From contig DATMRW010000008.1 of NCBI GenBank assembly GCA_035565775.1, forward strand, positions 1 to 64,000: DNA of 64,000 bases, read 5' to 3'. Below, one piece after another: positions 27,832-36,122 of the stretch. A program made the position numbers and the translations under genes. Each line of letters begins with the position of its first letter. The first letter of the stretch is position 1. The DNA comes from PRO6 sp035565775 (lineage in GTDB: Bacteria > Pseudomonadota > Alphaproteobacteria > Rhizobiales > Xanthobacteraceae). The notes beneath the pieces were generated by a model that was not told where the DNA came from, did no database searches, and was given only the letters and a program-made list of their open reading frames with translations.

Positions 27832-28059
27832 GATGATGTCTTCCCCGAAACTGGACTGTGAACGGATGGCGGCGAACAGCGTCGCGCCGTTGATCAATAG
27901 CGGAATCTTTAGCTGGTCTTGCGCGAAACGTCAGCCTTGTTTCTGCCGATAGCGCGAGATGCAAAGGTAACTTAACATATTTGGGCTTCTTTCAACACCA
28001 TCGTTCATCAACGCTGGAGTTTTAGCGAGCTGGCGGCTCGCTTTTTAAGGAGTCCCGGT

Positions 28060-30498
28060 ATGCTTCGATCCTACGTCCCCCTCCGGTCGATCCGACTTTC
28101 CGTTCTGGTGGGCGTGAGCGTGGGTGCGCTGCTGTCGGCAACCTCCGCGCTCGCGACTCAGCCTGCAACGCAGCCGTCGGCCAAGACCTCCGCCGCCAAA
28201 AGCGCCACTGCCACCAGCAGCACCAAAACCAACGCCGCCGCAAAGGGCGCGCCGCCAAGACCCCCTGCGCCCATCAAGCAGCCGGCGGCGAAGACCGCCC
28301 CGGCAAAGCCGTCGTCTGCCAAACCCGCCGTCGCCAAGCCCGCCGTCGCCAAGCCGATTGGCGCCAAGCCGACTGCCCCGAAGCCGGGCAAGCCGACGCC
28401 GCCAAAGGCGATCCCGAATTCTGCGACGTCCGCGAAAACCGCGGTGCCTCATCCGGCGCCGCGCCCTGTAGCCGCCCCTGCCCCGAGCACGGTGATGCCC
28501 GCCGCCGCGCCACAGTCGCTTGCGCCGCCGCCCGGCCAGCCTGCCGCGCGGACGCCGACCCTGCCCGCGCTCGCCGTTGCACCGGCCGGCTCCGCCTCCC
28601 GCGCCGATCAGGCCGCGGTCTCTCGCGTCATCTCGCTGGTGCGCAGCCGTCAGGCTTCCGAGGCGACGGCCGCCGCAACCGCCATCAGCGATCCGGTCGC
28701 CCGCAAGCTCGCCGAATGGATCATTTTGCGCAGCGAGTACAACGGCGCGACAACCGAGCGCTATCGCGCCTTCATTGTTGCCAATCCGTCCTGGCCGTCG
28801 CTCGACTTCATGCGCCGCCGCGCGGAGGCTACCCTTTGGGATGACCGGCGCGATACCTCCGTCATCCTCGACTGGTTCGAAAATGAAACGCCGCTCAGCG
28901 CCAAGGGCCGCCTCGTTCTGGCGCGGGCTTCGCTGGCGCGCGGCGATGCGCGCGTCGCCGAGCGCCTTGTCCGCGAAACCTGGCGCGAGGATTCGCTGAG
29001 CGCTGCGATGGAAACGGCGGTCCTCGAGCAATTCGGCTCGATGATCACGGCAAGCGATCACAAGGCGCGCATGGACCGCCTGCTCTACGACAACCGCGAG
29101 CTTGATGTCGGCCTGCGCGCAGCCCAGCGCCTCGGCGGCGCTCAGCTCGCGCTCGCACGTGCGCGCATCGCGGTGGCGAAACGCGCCAACAACGCAAAGG
29201 CCCTGCTCGACGCGGTGCCGCACAGCCTGCACAGCGACCCCGGCTACATCTATGCCCGCATCCAGTGGCTGCGGCGAAACAATCATGAGGCGGCCGCCGC
29301 AAAACTGATGCTGAGCGCGCCGCGCGATCCCGCGCGGCTGCACGATCTCGACGAATGGTGGATCGAGCGTCGTGTGCTGCTGCGCGAGATGCTCGAGGCC
29401 GGCGATCCGCGCACCGCCTATCTGATCGCGCGCGACGCGGCGACGCCGAGCCGCGGCATCTATCAGACCGAGCACCAGTTCACCGCGGGCTGGATCGCGC
29501 TGCGCTTCCTCAAGGATCCGGCGACAGCCTATCGCCACTTCGAGCGGATCGAGGGCCGCACCAGCAATCCGACCGCGCATGCCCGCGCCGGCTACTGGCT
29601 CGGCCGTGCGGCGGAAGCGATGGGGCGCACCGCGCAGGCCCGCGAGCACTATCAATCCGCCGCCGTGCATTCGACCAGCTACTATGGCCAGTTGGCGCGC
29701 GCCAAGCTCGGGCTCGCGCAGATCGTGCTCAACAGCCCGCCACGAAGCGGGATGCGCGGCGAACGCCTCGAGATCGTGCGCGCCGCCGCCCTTCTCTACG
29801 CGGCAGGTGAAAACGGCCTCGTCATCCCGATTGTCAACGAGATGGGCGACAAGGCGGATGCCGAAGCGCTGGCCGCGCTCTCCGAACTCGCCGCGCGCCA
29901 TGACGATGCCCGCGGCGTGATGATGGTCGGCAAGGCGGCGCTCAATCGCGGCCTGCCGTTCGACCATTATGCGTTTCCGGTGTCGGGCATTCCGCGTTTC
30001 CGCGCCATCGGCCCCGACATCGAGCAGAGCATCATCTACGCGATCGCCCGGCAGGAAAGCGCGTTCAACCCGGCCGTCGTCTCGCCCGCCAATGCCTATG
30101 GCCTGATGCAGGTGACGCCGCCCGCCGGCAAATATGTCGCCCGGCGCTACGGCACGTCGTTCGATCTTGCGCGCCTCAAATCCGATTCCGCCTACAACGT
30201 CGCCTTCGGCGCGGCGGAGCTGGCGAGCCTGCTCGAAGACTACCGCGGCTCCTACATCATGACCTTCGCCGGCTATAACGCCGGGCGCGGCAGCGTGCGC
30301 AAATGGATCGAGCGTTATGGCGATCCGCGCGATCCGAAAGTCGATGCGGTCGATTGGGTCGAGCTGATTCCGTTCTCCGAGACGCGCAACTATGTGCAGC
30401 GGATCATGGAGAACGTGCAGGTCTATCGCGCGCGCTTCGGCGGCGGAACGCGCCTGCAGATCGAAGCCGATTTGCGTCGGGGCGCAGCCGTCCAATAA
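28060..30498 (+). CDS. slt: Soluble lytic murein transglycosylase
   Basis: Slt cleaves peptidoglycan glycan strands, leaving 1,6-anhydromuramyl ends; it acts in the periplasm. The 812-residue protein starts with a signal peptide (about 1-37, LVGVSVGALLSATSALA), followed by an Ala/Pro/Lys-rich linker to about residue 185, a superhelical alpha-domain (about 190-650) and a C-terminal SLT domain with the catalytic Glu in ARQESAFNPAVVSP, AYGLMQVTP and TFAGYNAGRG. AAGGAG precedes ATG 28060. Confidence 0.94.
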   Translation: MLRSYVPLRSIRLSVLVGVSVGALLSATSALATQPATQPSAKTSAAKSATATSSTKTNAAAKGAPPRPPAPIKQPAAKTAPAKPSSAKPAVAKPAVAKPIGAKPTAPKPGKPTPPKAIPNSATSAKTAVPHPAPRPVAAPAPSTVMPAAAPQSLAPPPGQPAARTPTLPALAVAPAGSASRADQAAVSRVISLVRSRQASEATAAATAISDPVARKLAEWIILRSEYNGATTERYRAFIVANPSWPSLDFMRRRAEATLWDDRRDTSVILDWFENETPLSAKGRLVLARASLARGDARVAERLVRETWREDSLSAAMETAVLEQFGSMITASDHKARMDRLLYDNRELDVGLRAAQRLGGAQLALARARIAVAKRANNAKALLDAVPHSLHSDPGYIYARIQWLRRNNHEAAAAKLMLSAPRDPARLHDLDEWWIERRVLLREMLEAGDPRTAYLIARDAATPSRGIYQTEHQFTAGWIALRFLKDPATAYRHFERIEGRTSNPTAHARAGYWLGRAAEAMGRTAQAREHYQSAAVHSTSYYGQLARAKLGLAQIVLNSPPRSGMRGERLEIVRAAALLYAAGENGLVIPIVNEMGDKADAEALAALSELAARHDDARGVMMVGKAALNRGLPFDHYAFPVSGIPRFRAIGPDIEQSIIYAIARQESAFNPAVVSPANAYGLMQVTPPAGKYVARRYGTSFDLARLKSDSAYNVAFGAAELASLLEDYRGSYIMTFAGYNAGRGSVRKWIERYGDPRDPKVDAVDWVELIPFSETRNYVQRIMENVQVYRARFGGGTRLQIEADLRRGAAVQ

Positions 30499-30536
30499 CA
30501 TGCTCCGGCAACACATCCGTTGCTGGAAGCCTGATC

Positions 30537-31427
30537 ATGAACGCACGTTTTCACGACGTCTTTTGCCGAGCCTCCGACGGCCTCAAGCTGCATGCGTGGG
30601 ACACGGGCCCACGCGATGACGGACGATTGCCGGTGCTATGCCTGCCCGGCCTGACCCGCACCGTCGCCGATTTTGAAACGCTCGGCCTTGCGCTGGCCAA
30701 TCATCCGACCGTGCCGCGCCGCGTCATCGCCATCGATTATCGCGGCCGCGGCCTGTCCGACCACGATCCCGATCCGGCAAACTATGCGGTGCCTGCCGAA
30801 GCCGGCGATGTCGTCGCGGTCGCCAGCCATCTCGGCATCGAGCGCGCGATCGCCGTCGGCACCTCACGGGGCGGCATCATCTCGATGGTGCTTGCGGCGA
30901 CGCAGCCGAAGCTGCTTGCAGGTGTCGTGCTCAACGACGTCGGCCCGGTGCTGGAGATGGAAGGGCTGCTGCGCATCAAGGGCTACATCGCTGCGGACCG
31001 GCCGTTGCCCGCAACATGGGAAGAGGCGGCCTCCGGCGCAAAAAGCCTGTTCGGCCGCGACTTCCCCAACCTCGGCGACGACGACTGGCTGGCCTGGGCA
31101 AGGCGCGGCTTTCGCCAGCGCGACGGCGCGCTGGAGCGCACCTATGATCCCGCCCTTGAGGTGGCCTTCGCCGGGATCGATCCCGCCAAGCCGCCGCCGC
31201 CGGCATGGAAACTGTTCGACGCGATGAAAAATCTGCCCCTGATGCTGGTCCATGGCGGCCGATCCGATCTTCTGTCGGCGCAGGGCGTTGCGGACATGAT
31301 GGCCCGGCGGCCGGACATCGATCTCGTCATCGTGCCCGACGAGGGGCACGCCCCCCTCCTTGCGGATGCGCCGACCATCGATCGCATCGGCGATTTCTGC
31401 GCCCGCTGCGATCATCATGCGGGCTGA
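30537..31427 (+). CDS. Alpha/beta hydrolase
   Basis: A 296-residue cytoplasmic protein of the alpha/beta hydrolase fold. The nucleophile is about S110 in VGTSRGGIIS, the oxyanion region is LPGLTRT, a DYRGRGLSDHD segment follows strand 4, and the catalytic His is near the C-terminus in DEGHAPLL. No substrate can be assigned. ATG 30537 begins 38 bp after the slt stop, so the two may share a transcript. Confidence 0.9.
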   Translation: MNARFHDVFCRASDGLKLHAWDTGPRDDGRLPVLCLPGLTRTVADFETLGLALANHPTVPRRVIAIDYRGRGLSDHDPDPANYAVPAEAGDVVAVASHLGIERAIAVGTSRGGIISMVLAATQPKLLAGVVLNDVGPVLEMEGLLRIKGYIAADRPLPATWEEAASGAKSLFGRDFPNLGDDDWLAWARRGFRQRDGALERTYDPALEVAFAGIDPAKPPPPAWKLFDAMKNLPLMLVHGGRSDLLSAQGVADMMARRPDIDLVIVPDEGHAPLLADAPTIDRIGDFCARCDHHAG

Positions 31428-31613
31428 CATTCGTCACCGCAGAACTGACACCCGTTGCTGACCGAAGTTGGCCGCGAACGATCCGCGGCCAACGATACCG
31501 GCTACTCCTTCAAAGCCGCCCACGCAAAATACGACGCCCGATAAGCGACCGATGCCGCACGGAGCGGCATATGATCGACCACTTCGTTCTCTCAAAACCA
31601 TCAAAACAAAAAA

Positions 31614-31641
31614 GATCCCCGGCGGTCGCCCGCCGGGGATC
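31614..31641 (-). terminator. Intrinsic terminator of the porin gene
   Basis: An 11-bp perfect stem (31614-31624 with 31631-31641), loop of 6, followed on the minus strand by a T-rich run (ttttttgttttgatgg). It lies 38 bases after the porin stop. On the plus strand it may also end the hydrolase transcript. Confidence 0.88.
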
Positions 31642-31679
31642 TCGAACCTATGATCTAGGTCGCCGTCAGGCGATCAGGA

Positions 31680-33167
31680 TCAGAAGTTGCGCTGAGCGCG
31701 AACACCGACGGTGAGCGTGCCCTGGTTCTTGAACTCGTAGTTCGCGACCGGCTTGGTCGCGCCCGGGTTCGCGTTGAAGAAGCCTTCGTTCTTCTGGTTC
31801 AGCCAGGTGTACATGACTTCGCCCGAGAACGTCAGGTTCTTGACCGGGGTCCAGCGGGTAACCGCACCAACCTGAGCGATGGTGAAGTTCGGGTCGCAGG
31901 AGTAGGTCACGCCCCGACCAGCAATGGCGTTCGCCATGCCGGCGCAGATCAGATCCTTACCATTCTGGCCCCAGCTGACCGAGCTGTACGAACCGAACAG
32001 CGAGGACGACCAGTAAGCATCCCAGTTGTGGTTGAACGCACCACGGACGCCCCAGAGGGTCGACTTCTCGATGCCGGTGCCGTTGGCAGCCGAGGTACCA
32101 CCGAACACGCCGTCAGCCGACGCGCCGAACGCGACGGTGTTGTAGATGCCGAGAGCGCTCGAACCACCGTACATCGCGAACGAGTTCGGCGACACGCCGC
32201 CGATCACGTAACGGCTCGCGCCGTTGGCGTAGCTGACAGTCAAGTTGATGCTGTCGCCAGGTCCGGTCGGCAGGTTCTTGAGCGAGAGACCGCCCTGAAC
32301 CGCGAAGCCCCAGGTGTCGCCCGGGTGACCCGAGGTCTCAAGAGCCGGGTTGTAGTAGCTGGCGCGAACCTGGTGCGCAGCAACCGACAACTGGAACAGA
32401 CCCCAAGCCTGGTCGACGCGGAGCTGACCGACGATGTCAGGAACGCTGACGCCAGCGTAGGAGTTCACGCCCGGGACACCAGCGAGAACGCCGGCAGCAG
32501 TGGCGCCGCTAACGTTGTACACGCCGGACTGGCGGTAAGCCGACGCATCTTCCAAGCTGATGCTGGCCGAGACGCCGTTGCCGAACTGAGCGGTGTAGGC
32601 GAACTGGTTGATACCGGTAACGTCATCTTCGCCGCCGATCAGGAACGAAGTGTTGTTGCCCGGATAGCCGGTCCACGGGGTCGAGAACTGCGAAACAGCC
32701 TTACCCATGGTGAAGCCAGCGAACTGGATGAAGGCGTAGTACACGCCGAGACCGCCAACCGGGTCGAAGCCCGCGATCTGGCCGGAGCCGGTGGTCCAGT
32801 TCATGGTGAAGTCGGCGTAGGTACGAACGACGCCGTATTCGGTCGCGGTGCGGGTGTCGACGTTCATGTCGAAACGCGAACGAGCGACGTAGTCGTTCTT
32901 CAGGCGGTTGTTCTGGCCAGCCGCGCCGTCCCATGCCGGACGATCATACGCGCCCGAGGCATTGAACGAGGTGTCAACACGCAGATAACCACCCAGCTTG
33001 ATGCAGGTGTCGGTGCCCGGGATGTAGTAGAAGCCAGCGCCGTACAGCGAGCAGACCTTCACGTATTCAACGGCCTTGGCCTTCAACGGAAGATCAGCTG
33101 CCTGCGCCCCGCCCATTGCGACGAGGGTCGCCGCGGAGCCGAGGATAAGGCTCTTCACAAGTTTCAT
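31680..33167 (-). CDS. Outer-membrane porin (Omp2b/porin_2 family)
   Basis: A 495-residue trimeric-type porin for small hydrophilic solutes. The signal peptide (MKLVKSLILGSAATLVAMGG, cleavage after AQA near residue 23) precedes the family start ADLPLKAKAVEYVKVCSLYG and the disulphide pair CSLYG ... DTCIKLGGYLRVD. The C-terminus ends in GVRAQRNF, with the final Phe needed for Bam insertion. GGAGG lies 6 bases before ATG 33167. Codon choice is strongly biased, as expected for an abundant protein. Confidence 0.95.
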   Translation of the reverse strand: MKLVKSLILGSAATLVAMGGAQAADLPLKAKAVEYVKVCSLYGAGFYYIPGTDTCIKLGGYLRVDTSFNASGAYDRPAWDGAAGQNNRLKNDYVARSRFDMNVDTRTATEYGVVRTYADFTMNWTTGSGQIAGFDPVGGLGVYYAFIQFAGFTMGKAVSQFSTPWTGYPGNNTSFLIGGEDDVTGINQFAYTAQFGNGVSASISLEDASAYRQSGVYNVSGATAAGVLAGVPGVNSYAGVSVPDIVGQLRVDQAWGLFQLSVAAHQVRASYYNPALETSGHPGDTWGFAVQGGLSLKNLPTGPGDSINLTVSYANGASRYVIGGVSPNSFAMYGGSSALGIYNTVAFGASADGVFGGTSAANGTGIEKSTLWGVRGAFNHNWDAYWSSSLFGSYSSVSWGQNGKDLICAGMANAIAGRGVTYSCDPNFTIAQVGAVTRWTPVKNLTFSGEVMYTWLNQKNEGFFNANPGATKPVANYEFKNQGTLTVGVRAQRNF

Positions 33168-33903
33168 GTAAACCTCCAAAGTTGCTCTTTAGGGAAGGTT
33201 CCGATCCGCTGGGTGTTGCACCCGAGATAGTCCCCCAAGTCCCTGCTAACCGCCTTTTCGCTTCGCGCTCCCGCATGAACGCGAGGGACTTTAGCGAACC
33301 ACCTAAGACGGCACGACCTCGGGATGCCCCCCTCCGTCGCTTCGAACAGGATTACCGAACCCCCTTTCCAACGCAACCAAGGACCGCCTCAAAACCGGCC
33401 TGTTTGCGCCCTTTTCGGCTCCGTGTTGCACAAATAACACGCACCGAAAATCGGAGTTATCCACCAAGCCATTGATCGCTCGATATTTTTACGAAGCCTT
33501 AAGAATTGCTGTGGCGTGAGGATAACAATTGAGCCTTGGCAGGCTTTCCACCCCCAAGAGCCGCTTCGCACTCGAATCAAAGTCGAAAAATACCTTTTTG
33601 AGAAAGCATCCGGCGCGCCCGGTTCCCGCGTCGCTCTTTCGGGTTCATGGCGCGGAATCGGCCGCTTCACCGTATCGAATCACAGGCGGAAACGCTGCCC
33701 GAAGCGGGTTTCGGCCGGGCCTTAGCCCGATCGGGACCCCCTCGCCTCTGGGCTTGCGGCACGCGAAAAGGGTCTGGCGCCCCAGAAACACGCGATTTTG
33801 GCCCCTGCCCCGCTAAAAAACTCCGCGGCATGTGAAGAAAGCGCCCGCGGGTCTGCCGAAAGGGTTGCGAGGCGGCGCAGTCTCGGGCATATCCACGCCA
33901 GCC
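33168..33903. other. Long intergenic region porin / tRNA-Ser, 736 bp
   Basis: It holds the porin promoter and leader on the minus strand and the promoter of the tRNA on the plus strand. Several open frames here have no start signal or credible composition and I do not call them genes. I could not place a confident -35/-10 pair, though AT-rich stretches at 33,470-33,530 and 33,580-33,605 are candidates. The size leaves room for a small RNA that I cannot identify. Confidence 0.35.
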
Positions 33904-33997
33904 GGAGATATGGCCGAGTGGCTGAAGGCGGCGGTTTGCTAAACCGTTATAGGGCCCTAAAGCCCTATCGAGGGTTCGAATCCCTCTGTCTCCGCCA
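33904..33997 (+). tRNA. serX: tRNA-Ser (GCU anticodon), CCA encoded
   Basis: The cloverleaf is complete: acceptor GGAGATA with TGTCTCC, D-arm in GCCGAGTGGCTGAAGGC, anticodon loop TTGCTAA (anticodon GCT, for AGC/AGU serine codons), a long class-II variable arm (AGGGC ... GCCCT), T-arm GAGGGTTCGAATCCCTC, discriminator G and an encoded CCA (33995-33997). It is the last chromosomal gene before the phage, and tRNA 3' ends are common phage attachment cores. Confidence 0.96.
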
Positions 33998-34141
33998 TCC
34001 CCATTTTTCAATGGGTTGAGCGCAACACAGCCTCTTTAGCGCCAAGCGCAGTTGGCGCAGTAAGCGCAGAATTCAGCGGTTCGATCCGACACAAAATACG
34101 GCACAGTGCGTTCGCAGTTCGTTCGCAATATATTCTCGCGC
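33998..34141. other. Left prophage end next to the tRNA; repeats resembling integrase arm sites
   Basis: The 144 bases after the tRNA contain three gcgcag units close together (34047-34068) and two gttcgca units 11 bases apart (34111-34128). Short direct repeats at such a place can be integrase arm-binding sites of attL. The repeats are seen directly, the role is inference. No terminator is evident for the tRNA. Confidence 0.35.
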
Positions 34142-34492
34142 ATGAAAGCATTGCCCACCGGCCTCACCCTCCGCCGCACCGTCATCGCTGGCACGGTTTG
34201 CGAGGACGACTACGACGTTCGCTGGCGTGGCCGGGACATCGGCCGGATCCACCTAGCGATCCAGACAGTTCCGCCGCAGTGGTGGTGGGGCATTAACCTG
34301 CCGGTCCCTGTCGGCCACCGTCACTATGGCATGACCCCGACCTTCGACGAGGCCAAGACGGCCTTCAAGGCGGCGTGGGAGAAGTTCCTGCCGACACTGA
34401 CAGAGGCCGACTTGGAGTATGCTTGGAAGTTGCGGGATGAGGCCGAGGCCCGCGCACAACGGCAGCGGGAACGGGCTGGCCGGCCCAGATAG
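34142..34492 (+). CDS. Prophage hypothetical protein, 116 aa
   Basis: A soluble basic/acidic protein starting MKALPTGLTLRRTVIAGTVC, with WRGRDIGRIHLAIQTVPPQWWWG-like aromatic centre (WRGRDIGRIH, then a PPQWWWG turn), and a charged C-terminal helix rich in Glu/Arg. Similar short proteins with the PPQWWWG turn occur in Bradyrhizobium genomes, as far as I recall; function unknown. It is the gene nearest the tRNA and points away from it. Confidence 0.75.
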   Translation: MKALPTGLTLRRTVIAGTVCEDDYDVRWRGRDIGRIHLAIQTVPPQWWWGINLPVPVGHRHYGMTPTFDEAKTAFKAAWEKFLPTLTEADLEYAWKLRDEAEARAQRQRERAGRPR

Positions 34493-34855
34493 GGCGCCCG
34501 TCGCCTCGCGGGTTTGGGGTCGAGACGAGGCAACGGGCTGGGGTGCCGGCGAGGAAGACTCCGGCGGTTATTGCAACGTCTGAAGCTCGCGCTGGTTTCC
34601 GCCATAAGCAACGGTCCGCCGCCGGTTCGACACTGGTGGGCTGCGGCGACGGACCGCTGGCCGGGTCCATTAACTGCCCGGCACAGCGATAAGCGCAATG
34701 CTTGCAATTCCGTTCCTGTGCGACCCGGGACCAACGCATGCGGTTTTTCGCGGGCAACCTTGAACGAGTAGCCCGACTCTGCGTTGTCAGAATCTTCGGG
34801 TGCTTGGAACCTTGCCCGGCCGGTATGGCCGGGCTTTTTGTGAGCTTGGCCAGCG
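34493..34855. other. Gene-poor region with terminator, 363 bp
   Basis: Between two small plus-strand prophage genes. Short open frames here lack ribosome-binding sites and credible composition. A strong plus-strand terminator ends at 34839. The segment 34621-34637 looks like an isolated tRNA T-arm but no acceptor stem fits. The region could carry a small RNA ended by the terminator. Confidence 0.4.
34814..34839 (+). terminator. Intrinsic terminator
   Basis: Stem gcccggcc (34814-34821) with ggccgggc (34827-34834), loop of 5, then TTTTT (34835-34839). It ends the transcript of the 116-residue gene or of an unseen RNA. Confidence 0.85.
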
Positions 34856-35134
34856 ATGCCATGGTCCAAAAAGTTCCGCGAGCCAATCCCGCTGCCGAAC
34901 GGCCAGAAGCTCGTCACGCTGGCCGACGCTGGCCAGCACATCCTCAAGCTCTCTGACGAAAAGGGGGTCACTGAGGCGTGGATGCTGGCCGCGGAAATGC
35001 TGATCAAAGCGGCAGAGGAAGGCGGCGGCTGGATCGATCTCGCGAGTATTGGGATCATGCAGGCCATCAACGGTCCACGGCCGCCGCCCGAACCCGGGGC
35101 CCGGAGCGCCAGCAAGAAGCGGCGCCGGCGATAA
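34856..35134 (+). CDS. Small prophage/genomic-island protein, 92 aa
   Basis: The sequence starts MPWSKKFREPIPLPNGQKLV and continues with a helical region (TLADAGQHILKL, EAWMLAAEMLIKAAEEGG) and a basic tail (SASKKRRRR). I recall many Bradyrhizobium proteins with the MPWSKKF start and the same layout, usually in variable DNA; function unknown. It begins 17 bases after a terminator, so its own promoter would overlap that hairpin or transcription reads through. Confidence 0.75.
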   Translation: MPWSKKFREPIPLPNGQKLVTLADAGQHILKLSDEKGVTEAWMLAAEMLIKAAEEGGGWIDLASIGIMQAINGPRPPPEPGARSASKKRRRR

Positions 35135-35243
35135 AAACCGCTACCGCGCCGTTAGCGGCCATCAATGGAACATTTGGCGCGACCATGGCGTTCTGAACCC
35201 AAGCGACATGCGCGCGATTAATGCACGATGCAGGAGCATCACC

Positions 35244-35420
35244 ATGGGCGACGACAAATCAAAAGTGGGGCGTCCTGACCGAGATCGGATCAACCTGAAC
35301 GAGGACTACGAAGTCAGATATTGGGTAAAGCACTTGGGCATCACGGTGGATGAGCTGACCCGAACAATCGCCAAGGTCGGCAACTCCGCCGCAGCGGTAA
35401 GGAAAGAGCTAGGAAAGTGA
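35244..35420 (+). CDS. DUF3606-like small protein, 58 aa
   Basis: The sequence MGDDKSKVGRPDRDRINLNE followed by DYEVRYWVKHLGIT and LTRTIAKVGNSAAAVRKELG fits the DUF3606 family: a charged N-terminus with GxPDRxRIN, then a short helix pair. The family occurs mainly in rhizobia and on phages; no function is known. ATG 35244 follows CAGGAGC. Two hairpins follow the gene. Confidence 0.82.
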   Translation: MGDDKSKVGRPDRDRINLNEDYEVRYWVKHLGITVDELTRTIAKVGNSAAAVRKELGK

Positions 35421-35460
35421 AAAGACCCGCGCTCTACCGCAGCGGGGTTTCTTATCCAGG

Positions 35461-35480
35461 ACCCGCCAATGGCGGGTTTT
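35461..35480 (+). terminator. Intrinsic terminator after the DUF3606-like gene
   Basis: Stem acccgcc (35461-35467) with ggcgggt (35471-35477), loop aat, followed by TTT. A weaker hairpin at 35425-35448 lies just before it. Confidence 0.78.
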
Positions 35481-35642
35481 CTGTTGCCTCGCTTCTACCA
35501 TACAGCCTCAGATTGGCCCCCGAAGTCGGAGGCGACGCCGGGTGCGCCGGCCGCTCCAGAACGTCTGCAGAATGTGGCCTGACGACGGACTGCGAATCGT
35601 GCGAGGCATCAGCAAGCAGGATAGACTAACCGAGATCGCCGA

Positions 35643-35885
35643 GTGACCAAATTCGTCCAGGACCGCCCCTACGCCAAGCCGGAAGCCGCCGCCAAGCTGC
35701 TGATGGAGCTGATTGCCCAGCACAAGTCAGAGCACGGCACCTACGCCACGGTCGGGCCGGTCAACTCTGCGTTTCTGAAGGCCGGCGGCAACGTTGCGGA
35801 GTACGGCGCCGGCCGCGATCACGCGCTGGCGCAGAGCTGGTTCACGATGCACATCTCGGGATCGAGATTTGTGCTGCCAGAGTGA
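35643..35885 (+). CDS. Prophage hypothetical protein, 80 aa
   Basis: A small soluble protein starting at GTG 35643 (MTKFVQDRPYAKPEAAAKLL), with a helical N-terminal half (MELIAQHKSEHG) and a C-terminal GRDHALAQSWFTMHISGSRF segment. I recognise no domain. GAGATC upstream is a weak ribosome site. It converges with the nuclease locus, 3 bases from the -1-frame stop. Confidence 0.65.
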   Translation: MTKFVQDRPYAKPEAAAKLLMELIAQHKSEHGTYATVGPVNSAFLKAGGNVAEYGAGRDHALAQSWFTMHISGSRFVLPE

Positions 35886-35888
35886 TCA

Positions 35889-36122
35889 TCACTGCTCGCA
35901 GTCGATTTCCTTCTTGATGCGCTCGACCTGTTCCAGCGTCCGGCAGACGTTCTCGCACGGGATGCCATCATCATCGGCATCGGCGCGGCTGTAACCGCCG
36001 CACCAGAGGATCACGGCATTCGGCAGGTGCGAGCAGATTTGCAGCTCGTCGCCGTCGTGGTGGCCTCTGCCTTCGCCGCAGCGGCCAACGCAGCGCCGGC
36101 AAAGCCGAGTCGCGCCGCCGGC
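35889..36122 (-). other. Cys-rich excalibur-like domain in the -1 frame of the nuclease gene
   Basis: The minus-strand frame open from 36122 to the TGA at 35889 encodes GHHDGDELQIC, NAVILWCGGYSRADADDDGI, PCENVC and a helix EQVERIKKEIDCEQ. The DADxDGxPCExVC pattern is that of excalibur-like extracellular domains. It has no ATG start of its own (only a GTG at the VILWCGG point). It would follow the nuclease domain if a -1 shift occurs between 36122 and 36011. So this is either a real frameshift product, a mutated gene or a base error. Confidence 0.6.

Noticed and set aside
28045..30516. 823-codon frame antisense to slt
   Set aside because: It is a high-GC antisense shadow of a gene with signal peptide, catalytic Glu and clear domains.
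32028..33230. 400-codon frame antisense to the porin gene
   Set aside because: It mirrors the strongly biased codon use of the porin; composition is unlike a protein and no ribosome site precedes it.
33516..33835. Several 60-95 codon frames upstream of the tRNA
   Set aside because: Overlapping in several frames, no start signals, composition typical of non-coding high-GC DNA.
34621..34637. T-arm-like sequence suggesting a phage tRNA
   Set aside because: GCCGG-TTCGACA-CTGGT can fold, but no matching acceptor, D-arm or anticodon arm is found around it.
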